This document shows positions 16,261 to 24,851 of a DNA stretch of 47,715 nucleotides, piece by piece. Position 1 is the first letter of the stretch, and every line of letters starts with the position of its first letter. The translations under genes were made by a program, and so were the position numbers. Under the pieces are notes generated by a model that worked only from the letters and a program-made list of their open reading frames with translations, searched no databases and had not been told where the DNA came from. Source of the stretch: an uncultured Lachnospiraceae bacterium (GTDB lineage: Bacteria; Bacillota; Clostridia; Lachnospirales; Lachnospiraceae); contig CAMOGQ010000007.1 of assembly GCA_946614165.1 (NCBI GenBank), forward strand, positions 1 through 47,715, in the 5' to 3' direction.

Positions 16261-16304
16261 AAAAAACCGGAGAGGATGAGCGGATGTCCGCTCTTCCTCT
16301 CCGG
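16261..16304 (-). terminator. Intrinsic terminator after the purine permease
   Basis: CCGGAGAGGATGAGCGG pairs with its near-complement through CCGCTCTTCCTCTCCGG (17 bp, one mismatch). On the minus strand it is followed by TTTTTT. It lies about 50 bases past the permease stop. Confidence 0.9.
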
Positions 16305-16352
16305 AAGTCGTTTCTTTGGAATGTCCGGTCTCCCGGACAGATTCCTTTTTTC

Positions 16353-17744
16353 TTACAGAAGCACGTACTTGAGAACGAAGAGCACTGCCAGTACATACAT
16401 CAGAGGGCTGATATTCTTTTCCTTTGCCCTGCCGGTCACCAGGTTGATGATGACATAGGAGATAACGCCCATGCAGATGCCTTCAGAGATGGAATACATG
16501 AAGGGCATTGCGGTGATGCAGATGTAGCAGGGAAGCGCCTCTGTCATATCGCTGAAGTCGACTTTCAGGATGGAAGTCATCATCAGATAACCTACCGCGA
16601 TCAGGGCAGGAGCCGTTGCGAAGGACGGGATTGCCAGGAAGATCGGGGACAGGAAGAGAGACAGAGCAAAGAGGATGGCGGATACCACCGCGGTCAGACC
16701 TGTACGGCCGCCTGCGGCAACACCGGATGCGCTCTCAACGAAAGTGGTGGTGGTGGAAGTACCCAGCACGGCACCGAAGGAAGTACCGACAGCGTCTGCC
16801 AGCAGAGCGCCGCGGATCTTGGGAAGCTTGCCGTCCTTGTCAAGAAGGTCTGCCTTGGAAGCAACACCAATCAGGGTTCCCAGGGTATCGAACATGTCCA
16901 CGAAAAGGAATGCGAACATGACGACTACAAAGTTAAAGGAGAAAATGTTGCTGAAATCTACCTTGAACAGTGTGGGTGCAAGGGAAGGAATGGAAAGGCC
17001 GGCGGAGAAATCCGGAAGTACGGAGAACATGCCCAGCTCGGGATTGGGAACGTAAAGACCTGTCAGTTCGCAGATCACGCCCAGGCCCCATGTGATCAGG
17101 ATGCCCCAGAGGATGTCGCCTCTGACAGCCTTGACCATCAGGATGCCGGTAACGACAACGCCGATCAGAGCCAGGAGAACGGTGATGCCTTCGCTGCGGA
17201 AGGTGCCTGCTTCCAGAGAGCCGCTGAAAGAGTAGAGGGAAACCAGAGTGGCGCTGTCCACAACGATCTTGGCGTTCTGCAGACCGATGAAGGCGATGAA
17301 GAGGCCGATACCTGCGGAAACGGCGTGCTTGAGGTTCATGGGAATGGCATTGAAGATGGCTTCACGTACGTTTGTCAGGGACAGAACGATGAAGATCAGG
17401 CCTTCGATAAAGACGGCTGCCAGAGCTGTCTGCCAGGAATAGCCCATCTGAATGACAACTGTGTAGGCAAAGTAAGCATTGAGGCCCATGCCGGGTGCCA
17501 GAACGAAGGGATAGTTGGCTAAGGCTGCCATCAGAAGGGTGGCAAAGCAGGAAGCCAGAGCAGTAGCCGTGAAGACGGCGCCGCTGTCCATACCTGCTGC
17601 ACTTAAGATGCTGGGGTTGACCGCCAGGATGTAAGCCATGGTCATGAAAGTCGTGATACCGGCAATGACCTCAGTTCTGACGGTGGTGTTGTGGTCTGAC
17701 AGATGAAATACCTTTTCCAGGAATCCCTGTTCTTTAGACTGCAT
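16353..17744 (-). CDS. pbuG: NCS2-family purine permease (PbuG/guanine-hypoxanthine type)
   Basis: Proton-driven uptake of a nucleobase, most likely hypoxanthine or guanine, by the AzgA/PbuG branch of the NCS2 family. Start set at the ATG at 17744, with GAGGAGGAAA directly upstream; a longer frame to 17915 lacks a site. The 463 residues have about 13 membrane helices. Motifs include FMTMAYILAVNPSIL, ALASCFATLLMA, APGMGLNAYFAYTV, DMFDTLGTLIGV, and GTSTTTTFVESASGVAAGGRTGL, characteristic of the branch. The codon choice (many GCT, GGT, AAG) differs from neighbouring genes and suggests high expression. The promoter at 17831-17859 and two leader hairpins precede it. Substrate is from family knowledge. 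Confidence 0.92.
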   Translation of the reverse strand: MQSKEQGFLEKVFHLSDHNTTVRTEVIAGITTFMTMAYILAVNPSILSAAGMDSGAVFTATALASCFATLLMAALANYPFVLAPGMGLNAYFAYTVVIQMGYSWQTALAAVFIEGLIFIVLSLTNVREAIFNAIPMNLKHAVSAGIGLFIAFIGLQNAKIVVDSATLVSLYSFSGSLEAGTFRSEGITVLLALIGVVVTGILMVKAVRGDILWGILITWGLGVICELTGLYVPNPELGMFSVLPDFSAGLSIPSLAPTLFKVDFSNIFSFNFVVVMFAFLFVDMFDTLGTLIGVASKADLLDKDGKLPKIRGALLADAVGTSFGAVLGTSTTTTFVESASGVAAGGRTGLTAVVSAILFALSLFLSPIFLAIPSFATAPALIAVGYLMMTSILKVDFSDMTEALPCYICITAMPFMYSISEGICMGVISYVIINLVTGRAKEKNISPLMYVLAVLFVLKYVLL

Positions 17745-17770
17745 AAAACATTTCCTCCTCAATAGAAATA

Positions 17771-17786
17771 TGCGCCTTTCGGCGCA
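17771..17786 (-). promoter_or_regulatory. Leader hairpin 2 of the purine permease
   Basis: TGCGCC-GAAA-GGCGCA on the minus strand: a 6-bp stem with a stable GAAA tetraloop, 26 bases before the start codon and next to the ribosome binding site. Confidence 0.6.
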
Positions 17787-17800
17787 CGGGATATAAAATT

Positions 17801-17828
17801 GCGCGGAGCAGGGAAACCTACTCCGCGC
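17801..17828 (-). promoter_or_regulatory. Leader hairpin 1 or operator of the purine permease
   Basis: On the minus strand GCGCGGAGTAGG pairs with CCTGCTCCGCGC around TTTC: a 12-bp stem with one G-T pair. It begins right after the -10 hexamer, so it either forms the 5' end of the mRNA or serves as a DNA palindrome for a regulator. The sequence following it is AATTTTAT, a poor U-tract. It does not show the conserved loops of the purine riboswitch. Confidence 0.55.
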
Positions 17829-17830
17829 AT

Positions 17831-17859
17831 ATAATACTATTTCCTTATTCTTTCTGCAA
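17831..17859 (-). promoter_or_regulatory. Promoter of the purine permease
   Basis: Minus strand TTGCAG (17854-17859), 17-base spacer, TATTAT (17831-17836). Confidence 0.7.
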
Positions 17860-18042
17860 CTCCGATTTTGCACCAAAACCAGAGCATTCCGTGCTTTTTT
17901 CAAGGCAGTTTGCAAAAAAAAGCTTGATGAAATTTAATCTTGACCTGTTTTTTTTCCTTATTTTCCGGGCAGAACGTAAAATTTTCCGGCCCTTTGGCCT
18001 CCGGCGTTCACTGCCTTTTTACGGAAAACCGTTCCTTCGTCC

Positions 18043-18606
18043 TTATTTCATAAGGCCCGTGAGGATGCTCAGAAGGGCGGATCCGTCGGTCTCCTTTTTG
18101 GCGGCTCCCGCTCCCGACATCATGCCGGCAAGGCCGATCACATCCTTGATGTCCAGTCCGTCGCTCAGATCCACGGCGGGTTTTTTCTTCTTTTTGGCAC
18201 CGCTTAAGGCTGCCGCCCCCACGCCTGCCAGCAGAGCCGGTGCGATCTGGGCCAGCAGGGAAGAAGCCTGGGCGTTGGACATGTTGTTCTGGCTGGCCAG
18301 CTGGGAAATAACGCCGTTTGCGTTTCCTCCAAGGATATGGCCGATGATCTTTCCGCCGTCATCCTTGTCGGCGTCCATGATCTGGTCTTCGATGGAAAGG
18401 CTGGTCTGGTGCTGGTTGAGGGCTCCCAGAAGGGAATTTGCCCCGCCGGAGGAAGAGGCATTGCTGGTCATTGCCTGCAGCAGAATGGGAAGCGCTGCGG
18501 TCACGAGGCCGGATGCCTGCTTGGTGGTAACGCCGTTCTGCCCCGAAAGGCTCCCTACTGCGTTGTCTGTGGTCATTGCCTGGGTCATCATACTGAGTAA
18601 ATCCAT
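18043..18606 (-). CDS. DUF937 domain protein
   Basis: A 187-residue protein of the DUF937 family, small helical proteins of unknown function that are sometimes described as YidB-like. It is rich in Ala, Gly, Ser, Gln and Asn. Family-like parts are QNGVTTKQASGLVTAALPIL, DDGGKIIGHILGG and ISQLASQNNMSNAQASSLLAQIAPALL, a repeated helix-turn pattern. The middle AKKKKK motif and the Ala-rich tail (LAGMMSGAGAA) are notable. No signal peptide. GGGAG lies before the ATG. The gene is 86 bp after the PfkB kinase on the same strand. No function can be assigned. Confidence 0.8.
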   Translation of the reverse strand: MDLLSMMTQAMTTDNAVGSLSGQNGVTTKQASGLVTAALPILLQAMTSNASSSGGANSLLGALNQHQTSLSIEDQIMDADKDDGGKIIGHILGGNANGVISQLASQNNMSNAQASSLLAQIAPALLAGVGAAALSGAKKKKKPAVDLSDGLDIKDVIGLAGMMSGAGAAKKETDGSALLSILTGLMK

Positions 18607-18660
18607 AACTTCTCCCTTCTCTCCTTTTAACCGGAGATTCCTTTACTGCTTTTTATGTCA

Positions 18661-18688
18661 GCGGATCCGGACCTTTGTCCGGGTCCGC
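18661..18688. other. Hairpin between pfkB-like and DUF937 genes
   Basis: GCGGATCCGGAC pairs with GTCCGGGTCCGC around CTTT. On the minus strand no U-tract follows, so this is more likely an mRNA-stability or processing stem than a terminator. Confidence 0.45.
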
Positions 18689-18691
18689 GGA

Positions 18692-19654
18692 TCACCTGAA
18701 ATATGTTTCGTACAGGGCCCTTACCCTGTCTCTGGAATCCACCCCCGAGGTGGTCCCTACGGAACCGATACTTACGGCCGCGCAGGCCGTGCCCATGCGG
18801 CAGGCTTCCCTGCTGCTGCCTCCCTCCAGAAGGCCCGTGATAAAACCGGAAACAAAATTGTCGCCCGCTCCCGTGGTATCCACGGCTTTTACCGGAAGGG
18901 CCGGCTGGAAAAAGTTCCCTTCCTGCCCTCTGTAACAGCAGCCCCTGGGGCCAGCCTTGATGACTACGTTCTTTACCCCGGCGTCCAGAAATACCTGGGC
19001 CATTTCCTCAAAGTCCTTTTCCGTCTCCTGTCCCGTAAGGGTATGGCCGCTGTAATAGGCGGCCTCGGTCTCATTGGGAAAAATATAGTCCACAAGGGAA
19101 AGGACCGGGGCAAATTCCGAAAGGGCGATCTTTTTATATACGGGAATCTTTGTATCGGCGCAGAGAATGGCGCCGGCCTTCTTTGCGGCCTGTGCCAGTG
19201 AAAGCACCGCCTCCGGATCGTCCAGAGGGGCCCTGAAAAGGGAGGCCAGAGAGACCAGGCTGGGGGTCCCGATCAGAGCCGGGTCCACGCGGTATCCCCC
19301 CAGACCGATGGCCCTGGAATTGATGCTCCTTCTGGATCCGTCCTTTTCCACGATGATATCCGCGATCACCGTGGGAATGGAGGCTTCCCTGCGGATGCCC
19401 GACACATCGGCCCCGGCCTTTTCCAGGCTGGAGCGGATCACCTCTCCCGCCAGGTCCTCTCCCGTAATGCAGAGAGTCCTGACCTTCCATCCCAGGCGGG
19501 AAAGGACCACGGACTCGTTGAGGGCGTCCCCGCCCGCGTTCAGGGTAATGGTCTCTGCCCTGGCGGACTTTCTGCTTTCTCCGTTATAAGTGATCCCTAT
19601 GGTGATGCAGTCCACCACCGCCTGTCCGATACATACGATCTGTGCCTTTTGCAA
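18692..19654 (-). CDS. PfkB-family carbohydrate kinase
   Basis: ATP-dependent kinase of the ribokinase superfamily, 320 residues, cytoplasmic. The first PfkB signature is NAGGDALNESVVLSRLG at 39-55 and the second is DTTGAGDNFVSGF at 259-271, with catalytic Asp265. The segment FPNETEAAYYSG (192-203) is the usual substrate-side loop. The substrate (sugar or nucleoside) cannot be determined. It begins with TTG at 19654, with GGAG 11 bases upstream, 18 bp after the cupin gene, so both are probably in one transcript. A cupin next to a sugar kinase suggests a small carbohydrate pathway; this is inference. Confidence 0.87.
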   Translation of the reverse strand: MQKAQIVCIGQAVVDCITIGITYNGESRKSARAETITLNAGGDALNESVVLSRLGWKVRTLCITGEDLAGEVIRSSLEKAGADVSGIRREASIPTVIADIIVEKDGSRRSINSRAIGLGGYRVDPALIGTPSLVSLASLFRAPLDDPEAVLSLAQAAKKAGAILCADTKIPVYKKIALSEFAPVLSLVDYIFPNETEAAYYSGHTLTGQETEKDFEEMAQVFLDAGVKNVVIKAGPRGCCYRGQEGNFFQPALPVKAVDTTGAGDNFVSGFITGLLEGGSSREACRMGTACAAVSIGSVGTTSGVDSRDRVRALYETYFR

Positions 19655-19672
19655 ATCCTCTGCTGCTCCTTA

Positions 19673-20023
19673 TTACCTGTATACGATGACGGCTGTCAGT
19701 TCCACGATGTCTTCCGTCTTATTGGCGATCCCGTGGCCCTCTCCCGCAGGGCAGATGGTCACATCTCCTGCCGTCACGGTCCGGATCTGGCCGTTGTCGT
19801 TGTATTCCGCGGTCCCCTTCATGATATAGAAGAGCTCGGCGTCCGTTTCATGCACATGATAGCCGATGCTGCAGCCGGGGTTTAAGGTGATCTTGGCGAA
19901 GAGCCTGCCCTTGCCGTTGAGCTCCTCCGGCCCGTTTATATAGTTGGTGATGACGACGACGCCGTCTCCCCCTCTCATATGTTCTCTGTATTCGATCCTG
20001 CAGTCTCTGGCACCTCTGATCAT
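19673..20023 (-). CDS. Cupin-domain protein
   Basis: A small beta-barrel protein of 116 residues. Start at the ATG at 20023, where GGGAGG lies at good spacing. Cupin motif 1 is GYHVHETDAELFYIMKG with His56, His58 and Glu63 as metal ligands. Motif 2 is CPAGEGHGI with His97. Single-domain cupins of this size act as metal-dependent isomerases or binding proteins; no specific reaction is shown. It heads the transcript with the PfkB kinase and is divergent from the Fe-ADH/TetR-PaaK pair, sharing the control region 20024-20304. Confidence 0.85.
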   Translation of the reverse strand: MIRGARDCRIEYREHMRGGDGVVVITNYINGPEELNGKGRLFAKITLNPGCSIGYHVHETDAELFYIMKGTAEYNDNGQIRTVTAGDVTICPAGEGHGIANKTEDIVELTAVIVYR

Positions 20024-20213
20024 ATCTGTTTCCTCCCTATAGACGATCATCCTTTCATCCCAGGCAGGCCCTGCGCCCGCCTTTGTTCTATTTTACCATA
20101 AGACAGGGAAAGACACGCATTCTTTTTGTCGTATATTCCTATTTTGCCGGTGATTTTTACTGTCTTTTCCCGCCTGCCTGATATCAAATCTGATAATACT
20201 CATTTGTGGCAAA

Positions 20214-20236
20214 GTATCGTAAAGTGTATCTGTAAA
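20214..20236 (+). promoter_or_regulatory. Direct repeat upstream of the Fe-ADH, candidate operator
   Basis: GTATC-GTAAA (20214-20223) is repeated as GTATCTGTAAA (20226-20236), start to start 12 bases. The second copy covers the expected -35 position of the promoter at 20254-20259. A regulator bound here would control the ADH and its coupled gene. Confidence 0.4.
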
Positions 20237-20253
20237 AGAAGGGCGGGGCATGT

Positions 20254-20259
20254 TACAAT
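20254..20259 (+). promoter_or_regulatory. Extended -10 of the Fe-ADH operon
   Basis: TACAAT preceded by TGT; the -35 (TGTAAA at 20231) is weak. Transcription would start about 40 bases before the ATG. Confidence 0.5.
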
Positions 20260-20304
20260 AGAAATGATGCTTTACATTATTACCGTATCCGAAAGGAGTC
20301 TGTC

Positions 20305-21429
20305 ATGTTCAAGAATTCATCTGCTTTCTATATGCCCACCCGTGTCTTTGAGGAGAAGGACGCGGTAAAGAACCATGTCCGGGAGCTTTCCGCTCTGGGA
20401 AGCAGGGCCCTGATCGTGACCGGCCGCCATTCCGCCATGGCCAACGGTTCCTGTAAGGACGTGACGGATGCCCTTGACAGCGCCGGGATCAGCCACGTTC
20501 TGTTCAATGAAGTGGAGGAAAATCCCTCTACCTATACCATCATGAAGGCCAGAGACCTGGGCGTTTCCGAAAAGGTGGATTTCGTCATCGGCATCGGGGG
20601 CGGCTCTCCCATGGACGCGGCCAAGGCCATTGCCCTCATGATCCGCAAGGCAGACAAAGACATTTCCTATTTATATAAGCCCGACGGGGATTCACTGACC
20701 CTTCCCGTTGCCGCCGTTCCCACCACCTGCGGCACCGGCTCCGAAGTCACAGGGGTCTCCGTACTGACAGATCCCGACAGGCAGATCAAAAAATCCATTC
20801 CCCACAAGATCTTTCCGGATCTGGCCCTGGTGGACGGCAGATATCTGAAATATGCCTCCGGAAAGATCCTGGCCAACACAGCCTTCGACGCCCTGACCCA
20901 CCTGGTGGAATCTTATCTGAACTCCAAGGCAAACGATTACAGCCGCATGTGCGTGGACGCAGGCCTGAAGGCCTGGGCAAAAAGCCTTGACATCCTCAAA
21001 GGGGAAAGAGAGCCCGGAGACGGGGATTACTACAACATGATGCTCGCTTCCAGCCTGGCGGGCATGGCCATCGCCCATACGGGGACCACCCTGCCCCACG
21101 GCCTCTCCTACTCCATGACCTACTTCCTCCATGTGCCCCACGGCAAGGCGACGGCCTACTTTACGGCAGGCTACCTGAGCGAGGCCCCCGAAAAGGACAG
21201 GGACTACCTGCTGCAGACGGCAGGCTTTTCCTCCGTTCAGGATTTCCAGAAGGTATACCGGAAGGCCTGCGGGCCTCTTGACGCTGAGGAAGACAAAGTC
21301 AGGGAAGTCCTGAAGAAGGCAGTCCTGGAAACAGGCACCAATCCCGCCAAGCTCGCCCTGGCTCCCTTCCCGGTGGACATGGCCATGCTGGAGCGCATCG
21401 CTTATTTCGAACTGGATTCAGAGGAATAA
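20305..21429 (+). CDS. Iron-containing alcohol dehydrogenase
   Basis: NAD(P)-dependent, metal-dependent group III alcohol dehydrogenase, 374 residues, cytoplasmic. The nucleotide-binding GGGSPMDAAKA is at 98-108 and PTTCGTGSEVT at 139-149. The metal ligands fit Asp195 and His199 (DALTH), His265 (LPHGLS) and His279 (VPHGKA). The ATG has AAGGAG nine bases upstream. It is followed after one base by the TetR-PaaK fusion gene, so the two are translationally coupled. Substrate is not shown; neighbours suggest a fermentation alcohol or an aldehyde connected with the carboxylic acid that the fusion might bind. It is distinct from the second Fe-ADH at 43083. Confidence 0.93.
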   Translation: MFKNSSAFYMPTRVFEEKDAVKNHVRELSALGSRALIVTGRHSAMANGSCKDVTDALDSAGISHVLFNEVEENPSTYTIMKARDLGVSEKVDFVIGIGGGSPMDAAKAIALMIRKADKDISYLYKPDGDSLTLPVAAVPTTCGTGSEVTGVSVLTDPDRQIKKSIPHKIFPDLALVDGRYLKYASGKILANTAFDALTHLVESYLNSKANDYSRMCVDAGLKAWAKSLDILKGEREPGDGDYYNMMLASSLAGMAIAHTGTTLPHGLSYSMTYFLHVPHGKATAYFTAGYLSEAPEKDRDYLLQTAGFSSVQDFQKVYRKACGPLDAEEDKVREVLKKAVLETGTNPAKLALAPFPVDMAMLERIAYFELDSEE

Positions 21430-21430
21430 A

Positions 21431-23029
21431 ATGTACAGAACATCAAGCGACAGACGTTTCTATAAAATAAAGAAAGATATCCGGGCGGCCTTTGTAAGGC
21501 TGGTGCTGGAGAAGGACCACTTCACGGATATCAGCATTACGGAAGTATCGGACCTGGCGGACATCAACCGCAAAACCTTTTATCTCCACTACGACGGCCT
21601 GGACGATATCCTGACAGAGTATGCCGACGACCTGGCGGAAGACCTGATGCAGTATCTCTACAAGGCCAGCTCCTTCTCCGTTGAGAACATCTTCGAGTGG
21701 ATGGATCTGCACAGTGACGAGCATCCCTTTGTTCGCAAGCTCTCCACCCAGGACAAGCTTCTGGTCTTCGACGGAAAATGCCGCAACACCCTGTTCGACT
21801 ACTTCCAGTCCTGCATGTTCACGGGAAAGAACATGTCCCCCGTGGAGATCCGCACCGTATCCAGCTATCTGTCCGCCGGCCTGACGGACGTGATGAAACA
21901 GTGGACCCTCTACGGCCAGACAGGAGACAGGGAGACGGTCATCCGCCAGACACGGGAGATCATGGAAAAGGGCCTGACAGGCCTGGCAAAGAAGCCCGCC
22001 GTCGGCGTGCCCGACAGATCCTATGAGGCGGACGCCCGCATGGAACATTTCAATACCATGCAGAACTATCTGTCCCTGGCCCGGGATCCGGTAAGCCCCA
22101 AGAACGTGAAGCAGATCACCGAGGTCCAAAGCAAAAGGATCCGGGAGCTGATGGAGGCCGCCTGGAATATCCCCTTCTATCACGAGCGCTTCCTGCAAAG
22201 CGGCACCAGGCCCTCGGACTATAAAAAGGCCGACGACCTCTACCGCTTCCCCGTCCTGACCAAGGAGGAGCTGCGCAGCTGGACCCGGGCGGAGCTGGAA
22301 TCCTCCCCGGACAAGTTCAGAAGCTGGCATTCCTATGCCACGTCCGGCTCCACAGGGGATCCTCTGGAGCTCGTGTTCTCTCCCAACGAGAACGCCTGGC
22401 TGACCGCCAACTGGCTCCGGGTCCTGGCCATGCCCGGCTACAATCCCTTTACCGGCAAGACCATGTCCCGCACCCTCCTGCCCAGAGAAAATGCCAGGGA
22501 TCTGGACTCCCTGGTCCAGCGCTTCGGCATTCTCCGCCGCAGGTCCATGTCCGACACGGTGGACCCCAAAGCCCTGGCGGAAGAGATCAACCGCTACCGG
22601 CCCGACTATCTCTACAACTACATGGATATCCTCCTGGCCATAGCCCGCTACGCAAAAGAAACCGGGACCGCCATCTGGCATCCCCAGTACTTTGCCCCCA
22701 CAGGCTTCCAGGTGGACAGTGAAGCCAGAGAGCTTCTGACCGATGTCTTCGGAGGGGGCCTTGTAGACACCTACGGCCTCATAGAGACCGGCGCCTGCGT
22801 CATCAAGCTGCCGGGCAAGAAATATTATCAGATCAACTCCGATACCCACGTGGTCAATACCTATACCCCGGACCTGACCGGCCCTTCCCTTTCGGGACAG
22901 GCCGTCATCACGCCCCTTTTCAAAACAGAAATGCCCATCATCAACTATATATCCGGAGACGGGATGGAGTCCTACATCAAACAGGGCATCCGCTTTATCC
23001 GGACCATTGACAGCCGGGCATTCAGCTGA
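21431..23029 (+). CDS. TetR-type DNA-binding domain fused to a PaaK/CapK-like adenylation domain
   Basis: A 532-residue single frame with two modules. Residues 1-190 are TetR/AcrR-like: helix-turn-helix SITEVSDLADINRKTFYLHY (35-54), then a helical ligand/dimer domain to about 185. Residues 200-532 match the N-terminal core of PaaK/CapK-type adenylate-forming enzymes: IRELMEAAWNIPFYHERF (237-254), PVLTKEELRSW (274-284), the ATP loop ATSGSTGDP (303-311), TYGLIETG (447-454) and NYISGDG (505-511). The protein stops just after that motif, so the C-terminal lid domain, with the lysine used in catalysis, is missing. It may bind a carboxylate, ATP or acyl-AMP as a signal rather than make CoA thioesters. 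It overlaps nothing but starts one base after the ADH. A terminator follows. Function is inference. Confidence 0.85.
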   Translation: MYRTSSDRRFYKIKKDIRAAFVRLVLEKDHFTDISITEVSDLADINRKTFYLHYDGLDDILTEYADDLAEDLMQYLYKASSFSVENIFEWMDLHSDEHPFVRKLSTQDKLLVFDGKCRNTLFDYFQSCMFTGKNMSPVEIRTVSSYLSAGLTDVMKQWTLYGQTGDRETVIRQTREIMEKGLTGLAKKPAVGVPDRSYEADARMEHFNTMQNYLSLARDPVSPKNVKQITEVQSKRIRELMEAAWNIPFYHERFLQSGTRPSDYKKADDLYRFPVLTKEELRSWTRAELESSPDKFRSWHSYATSGSTGDPLELVFSPNENAWLTANWLRVLAMPGYNPFTGKTMSRTLLPRENARDLDSLVQRFGILRRRSMSDTVDPKALAEEINRYRPDYLYNYMDILLAIARYAKETGTAIWHPQYFAPTGFQVDSEARELLTDVFGGGLVDTYGLIETGACVIKLPGKKYYQINSDTHVVNTYTPDLTGPSLSGQAVITPLFKTEMPIINYISGDGMESYIKQGIRFIRTIDSRAFS

Positions 23030-23070
23030 AAAGGGCCCGGAATATAAAAACCGGACCCTTTGGAAATTTT
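23030..23070 (+). terminator. Intrinsic terminator after the TetR-PaaK fusion gene
   Basis: AAAGGGCCCGG pairs with CCGGACCCTTT (one mismatch) around a ten-base loop, followed by GGAAATTTTTT. It directly follows the stop codon and separates lctP from the ADH operon. Confidence 0.85.
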
Positions 23071-23084
23071 TTATTACTCAAATG

Positions 23085-23113
23085 TTGATTTATGCGTAAA
23101 TGTGTCTTATTAT
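23085..23113 (+). promoter_or_regulatory. Promoter of lctP
   Basis: TTGATT (23085-23090), 17-base spacer, TATTAT (23108-23113), about 38 bases before the ATG. Confidence 0.65.
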
Positions 23114-23150
23114 GTTCCTTGACGATTAAAAAAACTGCGGAGGAACTGAT

Positions 23151-24851
23151 ATGTACGCACTGATCGCATCCCTTCCCATACTTACGACCATTATCCTCAT
23201 GGTATTCTTCGGCTGGTCCGCCAAGAAAGCCCTGCCTCTGGCCTGGGCCATGGCCGCCGTCATCGGAATCACCATCTGGAAGATGCCGGTCCTGGAGATC
23301 GCCGCCAGGACCATTTCCGGCTTTATGGGCGCTTTCGAGACCATCTGCATCATCTTCGGAGCCATCCTTCTGATGAACGTCATGAAGAACTCCGGTGCCA
23401 TGGTCACCATCAATCACATCTTTTCGGACATTACCAGGGACGCCAGGATCCAGGCCGTGATCATCGGCTACCTCTTCGGCGGCTTCATCGAAGGCGTGGC
23501 GGGTTTCGGCACGCCGGCCGCTCTGGGCGCTCCCATCCTGATCAGCCTGGGCTTCCCGCCTCTGGCGGCAGCCAGCGTCTGCCTGGTCTATAACTCCACC
23601 CCTGTCTGTCCCGGTCCCGTGGGCGTTCCCACTCTGACCGCCTCCAGCGTGGTCAAATCCGCCGTGGTGGCTCTGGGCCAGGATCCCGACCGCTTTACCC
23701 GTCAGCTGACCGTCTATACCTGCGTTCCCCACATGATCGGCGGCGTGGCCGTCATCATCATGGGCGTGGCCGTCCTGTGCAAGGTCTTCGGCAAGAACAA
23801 GTCCTTTAAGGATGTCATTCCGGCCCTTCCCTTCTGCCTCTTTACCGGCGCTGTCCTGGGAACCATCTACATCGGCATGGCCTTCCTGGCCGGTCCCGAG
23901 CTGGTCTGCATGACCGCTTTCGGCGGTACCCTGGTCATCTCCATCATCGCAGCCAGAAAGGGCTTCCTGATGCCCAAGGAATGCTGGACCTTCGAAGGCG
24001 TGGAACAGTGGGGTGACGACGCCTGGCAGTCCACCGGCAAGGTCCGCGCAGCCAGGGAAAGGCACGTGAGGATCCGCTATACCCTCCTGCCCTACCTGAT
24101 CATCTGCATCATCCTCTTCCTGACCAGAGTGGACGCCTTCGGCATCAAGTCCATCCTGAACTCCGATCCCTTTATTCTCCATATCCATAACATCCTGGGC
24201 TTCGAGGATATTAACTGGGATTTCAAGTTCCTGTACAACCCGGGCATCGTGCCCTTCATGATCGTGGCCTTCTTCACCCTCTTTGAGCAGAAGGTATCCA
24301 GAAAGTATGCCAAGATCGCCGTCTGGGATTCCCTCAACATGATCTCCGGCGCTGCCTTCGCCCTGCTCTTCGGCGTGGCCATGGTCAACATCTACCGCTA
24401 TACCGCAAATGACGCCATCGGTGCGGCCATCGCCTCCACCTCCGGCGTCTCCGGCTCCTACGGAGGATCCAGCATGCTCTTTGCCATGGCCCAGGCCATC
24501 GGCGGCATCTTCTCCCACGTATATGTCTTCATCGCACCCTTCATCGGTGTCCTGGGCGCTTTCATGTCCGGTTCCTGCACGGTCTCCAACACTCTGTTCG
24601 CAGGTCTGCAGTTCGAGATCGCCACGGTCCTGGGCCTGCCCCAGCTGATCATCGTGGCCCTCCAGAACATGGGCGGTGCCATCGGAAACATGATCTGCAT
24701 CAACAACATTGTTGCCGTCGGCGCCACCACGGGCACCAACGGCAACGAAGGCCGGATCATCCGGACAAATATTATTCCCTGCCTGACCTATGCGGCCATC
24801 GTGGCTGTCTTAGGCGCGGTCATGATCAGCATGGGCCTCGGCCGGTTCTGA
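23151..24851 (+). CDS. lctP: L-lactate permease (LctP family)
   Basis: Lactate (and glycolate) proton symporter of the LctP/LldP family, 566 residues with about 13-14 membrane helices. Diagnostic parts are [21 protein letters not shown] near 104-124, [15 protein letters not shown] at 144-158, and near the end [20 protein letters not shown] and [28 protein letters not shown] lies seven bases before the ATG. It has its own promoter (23085-23113) and is monocistronic: its stop is directly followed by the stop of the converging polyphosphate kinase gene, and a terminator for it lies inside that gene (24883-24926). It imports lactate for oxidation or exports it during fermentation. Confidence 0.94.
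   Translation: MYALIASLPILTTIILMVFFGWSAKKALPLAWAMAAVIGITIWKMPVLEIAARTISGFMGAFETICIIFGAILLMNVMKNSGAMVTINHIFSDITRDARIQAVIIGYLFGGFIEGVAGFGTPAALGAPILISLGFPPLAAASVCLVYNSTPVCPGPVGVPTLTASSVVKSAVVALGQDPDRFTRQLTVYTCVPHMIGGVAVIIMGVAVLCKVFGKNKSFKDVIPALPFCLFTGAVLGTIYIGMAFLAGPELVCMTAFGGTLVISIIAARKGFLMPKECWTFEGVEQWGDDAWQSTGKVRAARERHVRIRYTLLPYLIICIILFLTRVDAFGIKSILNSDPFILHIHNILGFEDINWDFKFLYNPGIVPFMIVAFFTLFEQKVSRKYAKIAVWDSLNMISGAAFALLFGVAMVNIYRYTANDAIGAAIASTSGVSGSYGGSSMLFAMAQAIGGIFSHVYVFIAPFIGVLGAFMSGSCTVSNTLFAGLQFEIATVLGLPQLIIVALQNMGGAIGNMICINNIVAVGATTGTNGNEGRIIRTNIIPCLTYAAIVAVLGAVMISMGLGRF

Noticed and set aside
17760-17900. Purine riboswitch before the purine permease
   Set aside because: The conserved loop sequences and three-way junction are not present; only two simple hairpins are seen.
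17745-17915. Longer N-terminus of the purine permease
   Set aside because: It would translate the promoter and leader hairpins; the ATG at 17744 has an ideal binding site.
23022-24518. A 498-codon minus-strand frame rich in Gly, Asp and His
   Set aside because: Exact antisense of lctP; composition is that of a shadow frame.
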